DNA of 64,000 nucleotides from an uncultured bacterium (GTDB lineage Bacteria > Calescibacteriota > Calescibacteriia > Calescibacteriales > Calescibacteriaceae): NCBI GenBank assembly GCA_938036315.1, contig CALHPK010000007.1, positions 1 to 64,000 of the forward strand. The letters are read 5' to 3'. Position numbers and translations under genes: made by a program. The notes under the pieces were generated by a model. The model saw nothing but the letters and a program-made list of their open reading frames with translations. It had not been told where the DNA came from and ran no database searches. This document shows, piece by piece, positions 28,816 to 37,351 of this stretch (position 1 is its first letter; every line of letters starts with the position of its first letter).

Positions 28816-28838
28816 GAGAAAATTAGCATCAGATATGA

Positions 28839-29234
28839 TTATTTCAGACCTGCTGATCTTCCAGCATTCAAAGCTGCTGTTGCAGCCTTAACAAGGTACT
28901 GCCAAGACTCATTCGCTATATCTGAGCACTCTTTCCATTTTTTCTGCTCACAGAGTTTCCTTGCTTCACTCAGTTTCTTCTTAGCAAGATCAAGCCACTC
29001 TCCTGCCGAACTCCACTCCCCCTTAACTTCTTCTCGTGTTATCTTTTCTATTCCTGCATCTATTAGTTCTTTTGCGGTTTGCTCGACAAGCGCTAAGGTA
29101 TCTTCAGCTGTCTTGAGCCATTTTTTAGCATCCGATTCTCTCGCCTCCTCCGCTGATATCGCTGAGATACACACAAGCCCTAAAACCAAACTAAAAACTA
29201 TTAATTTTTTTACAGTTTCTATAGCCATAGCCAT
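28839..29234 (-). CDS. Small helical secreted protein of the nos operon, unknown function
   Basis: The 131-residue product has a clean signal peptide with probable cleavage after AISA, near residue 28. The mature part is about 100 residues and strongly helical, with acidic and lysine-rich amphipathic stretches, and one CEQKKWKEC pair spaced eight residues apart. It does not match any nos protein I know (NosB, NosG, NosH, NosC or NosX). It has no haem CXXCH or cupredoxin motif. A good Shine-Dalgarno (AAGGGGGTGT) precedes the ATG. It sits between nosZ and nosD behind a hairpin, so coexpression with the cluster is likely. A role as chaperone or Cu/redox partner is only speculation. Confidence 0.7.
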   Translation of the reverse strand: MAMAIETVKKLIVFSLVLGLVCISAISAEEARESDAKKWLKTAEDTLALVEQTAKELIDAGIEKITREEVKGEWSSAGEWLDLAKKKLSEARKLCEQKKWKECSDIANESWQYLVKAATAALNAGRSAGLK

Positions 29235-29252
29235 ACACCCCCTTTTTTAAAA

Positions 29253-29281
29253 GGAGAGGAGGCAATCAATACCCCCTCCCC
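29253..29281 (-). terminator. Hairpin after nosZ, probable partial terminator or attenuator
   Basis: On the minus strand GGGGAGGGGG (29281-29272) can pair with CCTCCTCTCC (29262-29253) through ten base pairs including two G-U wobbles, with a 9-base loop. TTTT follows directly. The next gene's ribosome-binding site starts just beyond, so partial readthrough would give more nosZ transcript than downstream transcript. Confidence 0.55.
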
Positions 29282-29288
29282 TACCCTC

Positions 29289-31283
29289 TTATTTTTTAGG
29301 TTTTACAAGTAAATATCCCGCCATCTCCAAATGCAAAGCTGAACAGAACTCAGAGCAGTAGAATGGGAATACACCCGGAACATCCGCTTTTATAGTGAAA
29401 ACCCCTGTCTCTCCAGGTTCGAGCGAAAGATTTACATTATATCCCCCGAGTGAGAAGCCATGAGTAGCCTCCCGAGCTCTCTCAACATTGGTAATGTAAA
29501 ATGTCACAATATCTCCTTGATCAACCTCTACAATTTCTGGAGTAAACCTTGAACGTATAGCAGTCATATAAACTTCAACTCGGTTTCCCTTTTTGATTAC
29601 CTTCTCCTCTCCGAGCTTTATACCTTTTGGAGATTTCCTCATCTCGACAGGTGAAAATCCAACCTCAGGATACACAAGCCATGGAGACAATCTATCTGCC
29701 CTTATAATTTGTGCGTAATGAGGCTCACCGAGGGGAATCGGAAGATCATAAAGGAGTTTCATTTTATCCCCCGATATATCAATCAACTGGAAGTTCTGAG
29801 GGTGAAGAGGTCCCACGGGATTGAACCTATCGATTGACCACTTGTTCAAAGCCACAACATATTTCCCAGCGGGTCTGACTGTATCTCCCTCAGCTGATGC
29901 TATATGTCCAATATTGTAGTGTACTGGGATTTTTTCAACGAGTTTCCACTCACCGAGCTTCCACTTTGCAACAACGGATTCAATAAACACTGAAGTATAG
30001 CCATGCCCTTTATCGTCAAAAACAGTATGCAGAGGTCCAAGCCCAATCTGAACCTGTGCTTCCAGAGAATCTTTGAACGCAATTATTGGAACCCCATATC
30101 TGTCTTTACCTTCAAATTTATTCTCATCAATCGCCTTTTTTATTTTTTCAATAGAAAACACAGAGACGTGCGTATCAAGTTTTCCTCCGACGACAATCCA
30201 TTTGCCATCGGGAGAGACATCAACACCATGGGGAGATTTCGGCTCAGGAGTGAGAACAAGAATTTTCTCCTTCACAGCAACATCCAGAGGGATAACTTTA
30301 AACTCAAAACCTCCAGCACCCTTGACAGTTTTATATTTTCCTTGTTTCACGAGTTCTTCGGCTTTCTTCCAGTTCACAATGTGTAAGTAATCCATATCAT
30401 TTGCTGATGCACCAACCTCAATTGGAGGTTCTTTCCCACCGATAGCTCTCCCTGTAGCCATCTCTGAGTTAAATGAATTACAGAATGCATATCCATAGCT
30501 TGCAAGTTTTCCGGCGTCACATAGATCTTGCCAATATGGTGGAGCCTCTATAGCAAAAGAACGACTAATATCTATTTTGCCTTTAGCTCTATCGAATGCC
30601 CAGAAGGTAATATATCCCCTGTATTTCTCTGCATACTCCTTTATGGGAGCATATGCTCCACCTTGAGGAACAGCATACTGAGATGGTTCAATTATGTATT
30701 CTGAATTCGGAGTCACAAATGCAGCTCCATGATTTGAATATCCCAATGGATTACACACTATCTGTTTTGTTTCAAAGTCTTTCAAAGATATAACAGCAAG
30801 CCTTGAATTAGCCTTATCTCCAATAAAGAGAAACTGTCCATCATATTCTCCATTAGTTTCAGATAGGGCGGGATGATGAGTATCTGCCCAGGTGAGTTTT
30901 GCCCTAAGTGGGTCACATAGCTCACCTTGAAGAACTTTTTTGTTCTCATCATCAAAACCCCAACCCTGCCAAGGTTCAGGAGTAAACACTGCTATATACT
31001 TTAATATTCTCATGGAAGGAATCCCAATAACTATAACTTGCCCAGAATGTCCTCCCGATGAGAACATTATGAATTCATCTTTTACACCTGTTGGATGATA
31101 AGTTTTGAGTGCTGCTTCTATGTGTTCAGATGTAAGACCACGAGCACGTGCTATCTCTAAGAACTTATCAGCTTCTCTCTGAGCAGTAACATTCGTAATA
31201 AAGATTGTTCCCACAATCAATCCAGCAATAAAGAAACTAACTGCCGCTAATATCCACCTAAAAGAAGTCAGTTTCCTTCCCAT
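29289..31283 (-). CDS. nosZ: Nitrous oxide reductase NosZ, Sec-type
   Basis: NosZ reduces N2O to N2 in the periplasm using copper centres CuA and CuZ. The N-terminus is a hydrophobic Sec-type anchor or signal (residues 9-30) with no twin-arginine motif, placing it in the atypical (clade II) group. CuZ histidine segments are visible: GGHSGQV, DTHHPALSE, SNHGAAF, SPHGVDV, GPLHTVF and IGHIASAEGD. The C-terminal cupredoxin domain has the CuA ligands Cys643, Cys647, His651 and Met654 in YCSEFCSALHLEM. Length 664 residues is complete. A strong AAGGAGG ribosome-binding site precedes the start. Confidence 0.97.
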   Translation of the reverse strand: MGRKLTSFRWILAAVSFFIAGLIVGTIFITNVTAQREADKFLEIARARGLTSEHIEAALKTYHPTGVKDEFIMFSSGGHSGQVIVIGIPSMRILKYIAVFTPEPWQGWGFDDENKKVLQGELCDPLRAKLTWADTHHPALSETNGEYDGQFLFIGDKANSRLAVISLKDFETKQIVCNPLGYSNHGAAFVTPNSEYIIEPSQYAVPQGGAYAPIKEYAEKYRGYITFWAFDRAKGKIDISRSFAIEAPPYWQDLCDAGKLASYGYAFCNSFNSEMATGRAIGGKEPPIEVGASANDMDYLHIVNWKKAEELVKQGKYKTVKGAGGFEFKVIPLDVAVKEKILVLTPEPKSPHGVDVSPDGKWIVVGGKLDTHVSVFSIEKIKKAIDENKFEGKDRYGVPIIAFKDSLEAQVQIGLGPLHTVFDDKGHGYTSVFIESVVAKWKLGEWKLVEKIPVHYNIGHIASAEGDTVRPAGKYVVALNKWSIDRFNPVGPLHPQNFQLIDISGDKMKLLYDLPIPLGEPHYAQIIRADRLSPWLVYPEVGFSPVEMRKSPKGIKLGEEKVIKKGNRVEVYMTAIRSRFTPEIVEVDQGDIVTFYITNVERAREATHGFSLGGYNVNLSLEPGETGVFTIKADVPGVFPFYCSEFCSALHLEMAGYLLVKPKK

Positions 31284-31338
31284 ACCGCAATACCTCCTTT
31301 TTAATTATGTTTCTAATTTATATTAATTATTATTTCTT

Positions 31339-31986
31339 TTACTTATTTTTCCCGCAGGGAATTCTTCCCCACGAGAAAATTCCTAAAATTGCCTTACCAT
31401 TCTCCATTTTGGTTTCTTTAGAAGAAGGCAAAATAAGACAGCTGATTATTCCCAGAATTGAAGCAGCTAAAGCGATGAAAAAACCAGTATCAAACATAGC
31501 AAATGTTTTAAACTGCGCTACACTTCCCCATCCTAACAACTTGGGAGTAAATGGCTGAATTTTTATGGGTGCAGATGGATTGAGATCGTGTCCGAACCGC
31601 CAGAGCCAATAGAACAAGCCCGCAACAAATCCGCCAAGAAATCCAGCCGGTGCAAGACAAAATAGTGCAAAAAATCTTCTTATTAATGTATTTCCCCTCA
31701 GCCGAAGTAAGGAAACAAATGGTAAAAATGCAACTACAACTACTGATGGAAAAGCTATTTTTCTTTCAAACTTCGCTGCTTCCTCTAACTTTTTCATACC
31801 TATATAATGATTAAGAATATCTATCTCTGAAACATCTCCTTTTACATTGTTGAGATAAACTTTCAGGTAAAGTCCGTCTGGATACTGTGGAGCGTAAAGC
31901 TTGAACCTCCACCATGGAAAGAAAAAAGATATAAATAACAGCCCGGAAGAGATCAACATCATCAAAATTATAACTTTATTTCTCAT
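31339..31986 (-). CDS. nos-associated membrane protein
   Basis: This 215-residue protein has an N-terminal transmembrane helix followed by PWWRFKLYAPQYPDGLYLKVYLNNVKGDVS in two parts, then NHYIGMKKLEEAAKFE and three or four further hydrophobic segments. The pattern APxYPxGL plus NHYIGM is one I associate with membrane proteins beside Sec-type nosZ genes in other bacteria, though no function is established to my knowledge. It is the first gene of the operon, 55 bases upstream of nosZ, with AAGGAG before its ATG. It might be the equivalent of NosB. Confidence 0.7.
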   Translation of the reverse strand: MRNKVIILMMLISSGLLFISFFFPWWRFKLYAPQYPDGLYLKVYLNNVKGDVSEIDILNHYIGMKKLEEAAKFERKIAFPSVVVVAFLPFVSLLRLRGNTLIRRFFALFCLAPAGFLGGFVAGLFYWLWRFGHDLNPSAPIKIQPFTPKLLGWGSVAQFKTFAMFDTGFFIALAASILGIISCLILPSSKETKMENGKAILGIFSWGRIPCGKNK

Positions 31987-32039
31987 AGCTTTTACTCCTT
32001 AATCTTATCCCCCCTCCTTACTGCAGAACACAAGCAAAA

Positions 32040-32157
32040 CTTATACCACCTCTCTTTCTCTTCTTTACATTAAGCTGACTTTACCCAAATTGACTCACAA
32101 ATGAGACACTGTATCAAAATTAAGACTCATTCTCAATCCAAGTATCAAAATTGAGAC
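32040..32157 (-). promoter_or_regulatory. Probable nos operon control region with three operator-like repeats
   Basis: Two 16-base direct repeats GTATCAAAATT(A/G)AGAC lie at 32111-32126 and 32142-32157 (plus-strand reading), exactly 31 bases apart, about three helical turns. A third, diverged copy (GACTCACAAATGAGAC, 12 of 16 matches) is at 32092-32107. On the minus strand a -10-like TATAAG is at 32045-32040, with no good -35 hexamer. This arrangement suits activator binding upstream of the first nos gene. The identity of the regulator is unknown, and the sites do not match an FNR/CRP palindrome. Confidence 0.5.
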
Positions 32158-32196
32158 AATCATAGTAAAACAAGAGTAAAATTTAGCATAAGAAAA

Positions 32197-34272
32197 TTAG
32201 CCTTGAATCTTTACGATACCCAAAACCTTTATCTTAGCCTTGGGATCTATCTCCTGATAGGAAAGGACCTGAATCATAGGGAAGTAGTTTTCAATGAGCT
32301 TTTTTACATACCTTCTAATTTGAGCTGAGACAACAATAACCGGATTCGCCTTATACTTTGCAAACTTCGGGACAATCTCACTTATAGAATTAATAAGAGA
32401 CTGGACAAGCTGTGGAGGAAACTTCAGTCGTATTACTCCGTTCTTCTCCTCTATACCCTCGAGAATTTTTTCTTCCCCAGACGGATCTAAAGTCATACAT
32501 ATTACCTCACCATTGAACGAAAACATCTTAGTTATAAGCCTCCAGAGTGATTGCCTCACGTATTCGGTAAGCTGATCTGGATCCTTTATTGTCTGAGCGT
32601 AATCACCTATGGCTTCCAAGATAGTTATCGTATCTTTTATGGGTATTCCCTCGCGGAGAAGATTTTGCAAAACTCTATGTATAACCGAGACCGAAGCCGA
32701 GTTCAATACATCTTCAACGAGCTTTGGATAATTTTTCTTAGCGATATCAAGAAGCTTTTGAGTGTCCTGTCTTGTCAGAATCTCATAAGCATTCCTTCTT
32801 ATTATTTCAGAAAGATGAGTTATTATAACAGATTCAACGTCAACAACTGTATATCCCTTAGCTACAGCTTCACTTTTTTTGCTTTCATCTATCCACACAG
32901 TTTCAACGCCAAAGACAGGATCTCTACTGGGTGTTCCTTCAATATCCACCTTCTCCGTGCCTATAACGAGATACTTGCCCGGATGAACTTCTCCTCTTAC
33001 CACCTCAACTCCCTTCAGTATTATTGAGTATTCATTCGGTCTGAGCATAAGATTATCCCTTATATGTACTGGTGGCAGGATTATTCCGAGCTCATCCGCC
33101 AAGGTTCTTCGTAAACCCTTTATCCTCCTCACAACTTCTCCTCCCTGAGTTTCATCAACATAAGGGATAAGGAGATAACCGACTTCAAGTCCAAGAACAT
33201 CCGGCTGTAGTATAGATTCAAGCTGTTTTTCCTCTTCCTCAGGGGTAATCTTTGGGACCTCTTGCAATTTTGCTGTGGATAAAGATTTTTCTTCTTCTCT
33301 TTTTTCGGATCGTCTTACACTTCTGAATGCATAAAAGAAAAGCCCCGTAGCAATCATAAGGAAAAACGGAGTTGCCCAATTCATAAACAAAAGTCCCAAA
33401 AGCGCGATGACTATTGAGGATGCAAGAACAGCCTTGGGATATGCAGTAAACTGCCGGGTTATATCTTGAGTAAAATCCGCTTCCGCAGAAGACCTGGATA
33501 TTATAATCCCAGCAGAGGTTGACACAATTAACGCTGGTATCTGAGCTACAAGCCCATCCCCAACAGTAAGTTTTGTATATGTCGATAAAGCCTCAGCTAA
33601 ACCTAATCCCTTCTGCAGAACACCTATTCCGAGCCCCCCTAATATATTGACAAAAAGAATAATTACCGATGATACCGCTTCTCCTCTGATAAATTTTGAA
33701 GCCCCATCCATAGCACCGTAAAAGTCAGCCTCACGCGTCAGTCTCTGTCTCTTCTCCTTCGCCTCCTCAACAGTTATGAGTCCAGCACTAAGATCTGCAT
33801 CTATTGAAAGCTGTTTTCCCGGGAGTGAATCCAAAGTGAATCTTGCTGCAACTTCTGCTATCCTACCAGCACCTCTTGTTATAACAATAAGGTTTATAAT
33901 TGTCAGAACCAAAAATATAATAAGCCCTATGGCAAAGTTACCAGCCATCACCACACTACCAAAAAACTCTATTATGAACGAAACTCTACCCGCTATCTCT
34001 CCAGTCACAAATTCATGCCCATAAGCTAAAATTCTCCTTGTTGTTGCTACATTCAGACACAATCTGTACAAGGTTATAATCAAAAGTACCGTAGGATAGG
34101 CAGAAAATTCAATAGGCTGCCTTATATAAAGGGAAGTAAAAAGAATCATCACAGAAGCCGAAAAACTGATAATTATCAAAAGATCAATAAGCAAAGAAGG
34201 CAATGGTAAAAGTATTATAAGAAGTATGGAAAAAATTACCAGCGCCACAAAGATATCCAAATTTCTACGCAT
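32197..34272 (-). CDS. flhA: Flagellar biosynthesis protein FlhA
   Basis: FlhA is the nonameric export gate of the flagellar type III secretion system. The N-terminal half has eight hydrophobic helices. The conserved FHIPEP-family segment GRIAEVAARFTLDSLPGKQLSIDADL follows in two parts near residue 140-175. The cytoplasmic C-terminal domain ends with SAQIRRYVKKLIENYFPMIQVLSY. Length 691 residues is complete. It is separated from flhG by a divergent intergenic region and has no flhB or fliQ beside it. Confidence 0.95.
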   Translation of the reverse strand: MRRNLDIFVALVIFSILLIILLPLPSLLIDLLIIISFSASVMILFTSLYIRQPIEFSAYPTVLLIITLYRLCLNVATTRRILAYGHEFVTGEIAGRVSFIIEFFGSVVMAGNFAIGLIIFLVLTIINLIVITRGAGRIAEVAARFTLDSLPGKQLSIDADLSAGLITVEEAKEKRQRLTREADFYGAMDGASKFIRGEAVSSVIILFVNILGGLGIGVLQKGLGLAEALSTYTKLTVGDGLVAQIPALIVSTSAGIIISRSSAEADFTQDITRQFTAYPKAVLASSIVIALLGLLFMNWATPFFLMIATGLFFYAFRSVRRSEKREEEKSLSTAKLQEVPKITPEEEEKQLESILQPDVLGLEVGYLLIPYVDETQGGEVVRRIKGLRRTLADELGIILPPVHIRDNLMLRPNEYSIILKGVEVVRGEVHPGKYLVIGTEKVDIEGTPSRDPVFGVETVWIDESKKSEAVAKGYTVVDVESVIITHLSEIIRRNAYEILTRQDTQKLLDIAKKNYPKLVEDVLNSASVSVIHRVLQNLLREGIPIKDTITILEAIGDYAQTIKDPDQLTEYVRQSLWRLITKMFSFNGEVICMTLDPSGEEKILEGIEEKNGVIRLKFPPQLVQSLINSISEIVPKFAKYKANPVIVVSAQIRRYVKKLIENYFPMIQVLSYQEIDPKAKIKVLGIVKIQG

Positions 34273-34463
34273 CTTGGTATAAATTTTAGAAATCTAAAAA
34301 AGCCCTAAGTTCAACAAACAAAATTCATCCTTACAACCAAAAGACAGTAAATCCAACAAGAAATACAATAAAGTTAAAAAATTTGAAGAATTTTTTAGTG
34401 AGATTAAAAAACTAAAATTAAAGCATTAGCTAATTACGATTTTTCTTAGCAGAGGGAAAAAAC

Positions 34464-35243
34464 ATGGAAGATCAAGCCAAGAGACTCAGAGAGATAATGG
34501 GGAAAAAAGTCATAACCATATGTTCTGGCAAAGGAGGTGTAGGGAAAACAACTATATCTGTAGCCCTATCAATTGAACTGAGCAAATTAAATCGAAAGGT
34601 TCTCCTTATCGATGCAGATTTATCTCTGGCAAACGCAGATCTACTTCTTGGTGTGGTTCCAAAATTTCACATAGGGAACTACCTTGAAGGAAACGTGAAC
34701 CTGAACTCAATCATAGAGGAAATAAACCCGAACTTGGAATTCATCCCCGCAGCAAGCGGAATAACAAAATTTACAAATCTCACCGATGCTCAGCTAAGAA
34801 AAATAAAAAATCTAATTAGCTCAAGAAATCCTCAGATAGTCATCTTCGACGCACCAGCAGGAATAGGAGAAAATGTTATAAACTTCTGCAAAATGGCTTC
34901 TCACATCGTGCTCGTTATCACACCAGATCCAGTATCAATAACAGATGCATATGCCCTTATGAAAATCATAAAAAAGGAAGTCATGAGCAATAAAAATATC
35001 TTCACAATAGTGAATATGATATCAAAACTATCTGAAAAAGATATAGCACACTCGACTATTAGCAAAGTAGCTGAAAAATATTTAGGAATAGTTCCTAAGC
35101 TACTTGGCAGTATTCCTTATGATGAAAGTGTAAGAGAATCATTCAGACTGCAAAAACCATTCAACATTGTATTCCCGAAATCAAAAGCATCCGAAAGCAT
35201 AAGACAAATCGCAAAAGATCTCCTCCATTCATTACATCTATAA
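34464..35243 (+). CDS. flhG: FlhG/MinD-like P-loop ATPase
   Basis: FlhG (YlxH, FleN) is a MinD-type ATPase that sets flagellar number and placement. The deviant Walker A CSGKGGVGKTT is near residue 20, IDADLSLANADLLLG near 50, and IFDAPAGIGENVI near 130. The N-terminal DQAKRLREIM resembles the DQA(xx)LR motif that FlhG uses to activate FlhF, which argues against a chromosomal ParA or cell-division MinD. Length 259 residues. GAGGGA precedes the ATG. No flhF is present nearby. The upstream gap holds a 9-bp AT-only inverted repeat around 34375-34397. Confidence 0.87.
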   Translation: MEDQAKRLREIMGKKVITICSGKGGVGKTTISVALSIELSKLNRKVLLIDADLSLANADLLLGVVPKFHIGNYLEGNVNLNSIIEEINPNLEFIPAASGITKFTNLTDAQLRKIKNLISSRNPQIVIFDAPAGIGENVINFCKMASHIVLVITPDPVSITDAYALMKIIKKEVMSNKNIFTIVNMISKLSEKDIAHSTISKVAEKYLGIVPKLLGSIPYDESVRESFRLQKPFNIVFPKSKASESIRQIAKDLLHSLHL

Positions 35244-35385
35244 CTTATCCATCTCCAAATATCCCCAATCCGATATATAAAGCAATAACTTAAATTGCTC
35301 AAATCTAAACCAACACATAAAAATCAGAAAACAAAAATTCGCTAATGAAGCAACTAACTACTATAGGATTGGCAATCATCCTCCT

Positions 35386-36360
35386 ATGGAAAATCTTAGA
35401 TTGGCTTTAGAGAAATATCAAGGTATCATTTACTTAGCTTTTATAGTTCTCGGTGTGGTTTTAGGAAGTCTTTTCCCAAACTTTGCAAAATCTTTAGAAA
35501 CTTCACTTGTACCTACTTTAGCTTTCCTTCTTTATTCTACCTTTTGTCAAGTACCTTTAGCCCATCTACCAAAAGCTTTCTCAGATTATAGATTTGCTAT
35601 AGCTATTCTCACAGGAAATTTTATAATTATCCCGATTTTCGTTGCAATTCTTCTTACTTTTATGAATTCTTTTGATGCAGCTACAAAACTTGGTGTAGCT
35701 TTGGTTCTTTTAGTTCCATGTACAGACTGGTTTGTAACCTTCAGTCATTTGGGTAAGGCTGACACCAAATACGCAATTGCTTCAATTCCAACATTACTAC
35801 TCCTTCAATTCATACTGTTGCCTCTTTTTATCTTCTTGATGTTCCCAGAAATAATAGATGTAAAAATTGAAAAGGAGAGGTTCACAAAGATTTTTTTAGG
35901 ACTGATAGTTTTCCCTCTGCTTTTGGCTTTATTGACTCAAAAACTTGCAGACCATAATCCTGTAGGAAAAAATGTGATAAACCTTGTAGCGTGGTTTCCC
36001 ATTCCCTTACTCAGTATAATAGTCTTTACAATATTTAGCACTCAAGTAAATGTTATTGTACATCTGAAGGGACTTTTAATCTTTTTAACCTTTATATTTT
36101 CTATCTTTCTAGTCTTCGCTCTTATTGTAAGCAAGATTCTTTCTAAAATAACAAAATTGCCAAACCCTATAGGAAGAGTCTTGGCTTTCTCATTTGGCAC
36201 AAGAAATTCGTTTTTAGTTCTCCCCATAGCTATAGCTTTACCTGAAGAATTCAAAATAACTTCAATAATTATCGCCTACCAGATTCTCATAGAACTTCTC
36301 GGTATGCTCGTATTTATAAAAGCTGTTCCACAAAAATTCTTCCCTCAGCACAACAACTAA
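35386..36360 (+). CDS. ACR3/bile acid:sodium symporter-family transporter, possible arsenite efflux pump
   Basis: About ten transmembrane helices span 324 residues. The fourth-helix motif LVPCTDWFVTFSHLG corresponds to the PCT motif with conserved cysteine seen in ACR3-type arsenite exporters and their relatives, and RNSFLVLPIAIALP is the matching C-terminal repeat signature. No arsR or arsC gene adjoins it; it stands between two flagellar genes. Without these partners, arsenite is the best guess, but another anion is possible. The start has no clear ribosome-binding site. Confidence 0.75.
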   Translation: MENLRLALEKYQGIIYLAFIVLGVVLGSLFPNFAKSLETSLVPTLAFLLYSTFCQVPLAHLPKAFSDYRFAIAILTGNFIIIPIFVAILLTFMNSFDAATKLGVALVLLVPCTDWFVTFSHLGKADTKYAIASIPTLLLLQFILLPLFIFLMFPEIIDVKIEKERFTKIFLGLIVFPLLLALLTQKLADHNPVGKNVINLVAWFPIPLLSIIVFTIFSTQVNVIVHLKGLLIFLTFIFSIFLVFALIVSKILSKITKLPNPIGRVLAFSFGTRNSFLVLPIAIALPEEFKITSIIIAYQILIELLGMLVFIKAVPQKFFPQHNN

Positions 36361-36413
36361 AAGTGTAAGATGAGATTATCTCTGATAGATCTCAGTATAT
36401 GGATAATATCGGC

Positions 36414-36442
36414 CCCATCTTAAAATGATCCCATCTTAAAAT
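36414..36442. repeat. Tandem duplication upstream of fliR
   Basis: CCCATCTTAAAAT occurs at 36414-36426 and again at 36430-36442, with the spacing GAT. The ATG of fliR is 62 bases beyond the second copy. It could be a paired operator site or a chance slippage duplication. Confidence 0.5.
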
Positions 36443-36503
36443 TTATCTTATAACTGAAATATTCCAATACGATCGCACGGAATTGGAATTTTAAAATTAC
36501 ATA

Positions 36504-37283
36504 ATGGAGATTTTCAACATATTTTGGGATCCCCAGAAATATCTGGAGTTTTTACCAATCTTGATAAGATGCATGTTTTTACTTATGGCGGTTCCTATGT
36601 TCTCATCCCCAATCATATCTTTTCCAATAAAGGCCGGTATGAGTTTTGCTGTTGCAGTCGGAATATATTCTGGGCTCAAAATTTCCGAGATTCCGGTCAA
36701 TCCAGCGGAGATCATAGCAGGCATAATTTCTGAATTTGTATTGGCGCTTATTATATTTATAACCATACGAGCTTTTTTTCTTGGTCCACAGCTTGCCGGA
36801 GAAACTGCGGGATTCCAAATCGGATTTGGACTTGTAGCTCTCACCAGACCACTTGAAGAAGAAAGTAGCTCAATTATAGGAGAATTCTTCTTTCTTATAG
36901 CTGTGGTCATCTTTTTCATCTTAGATCTACACATAGGATTCTTGTGGGGAATCAAAAAAAGCTTTGAACTTATCCCTCCATTTGCTATGATTCAGCCTCA
37001 TCAAGCTGAAGAAATAGTAATGATAAGGATGCGTGAGGCTTTCTCAGCAGCTGTTCAGATATCTTTGCCCATTCTGATAGTCCTTTTCATACTAGAAATC
37101 CAAATAGCAATAGTATCAAGAACAATCCCACAATTCAATATCTTCGTTGTCGGATTCCCAGCAAAAATACTCGTAGGAATCTTAATCTTAACCTTCCTGT
37201 TTGATAGAATTGCCTTCCTAATAGGAGAATTTATTAAAAAGTTTATTGATACTTTCTCGGATATCCTCAAAGTCGCTCTATAG
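36504..37283 (+). CDS. fliR: Flagellar biosynthetic protein FliR
   Basis: FliR forms the export-gate core with FliP and FliQ in the flagellar type III apparatus. It has about six hydrophobic helices, the family segment FFLGPQLAGETAGFQIGFGL in the third, and the C-terminal PQFNIFVVGFPAKILVGILIL. Length 259 residues matches the family. FliP and FliQ are not in the window. An ATG (36504) follows AATTACATA with a weak Shine-Dalgarno. Confidence 0.92.
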   Translation: MEIFNIFWDPQKYLEFLPILIRCMFLLMAVPMFSSPIISFPIKAGMSFAVAVGIYSGLKISEIPVNPAEIIAGIISEFVLALIIFITIRAFFLGPQLAGETAGFQIGFGLVALTRPLEEESSSIIGEFFFLIAVVIFFILDLHIGFLWGIKKSFELIPPFAMIQPHQAEEIVMIRMREAFSAAVQISLPILIVLFILEIQIAIVSRTIPQFNIFVVGFPAKILVGILILTFLFDRIAFLIGEFIKKFIDTFSDILKVAL

Positions 37284-37351
37284 TGTAGTTTGAGAAAATT
37301 AAAATTTCTTGAAATATAAACCTTTTTCCTGATGTTCAAAAGATTTAAAGA

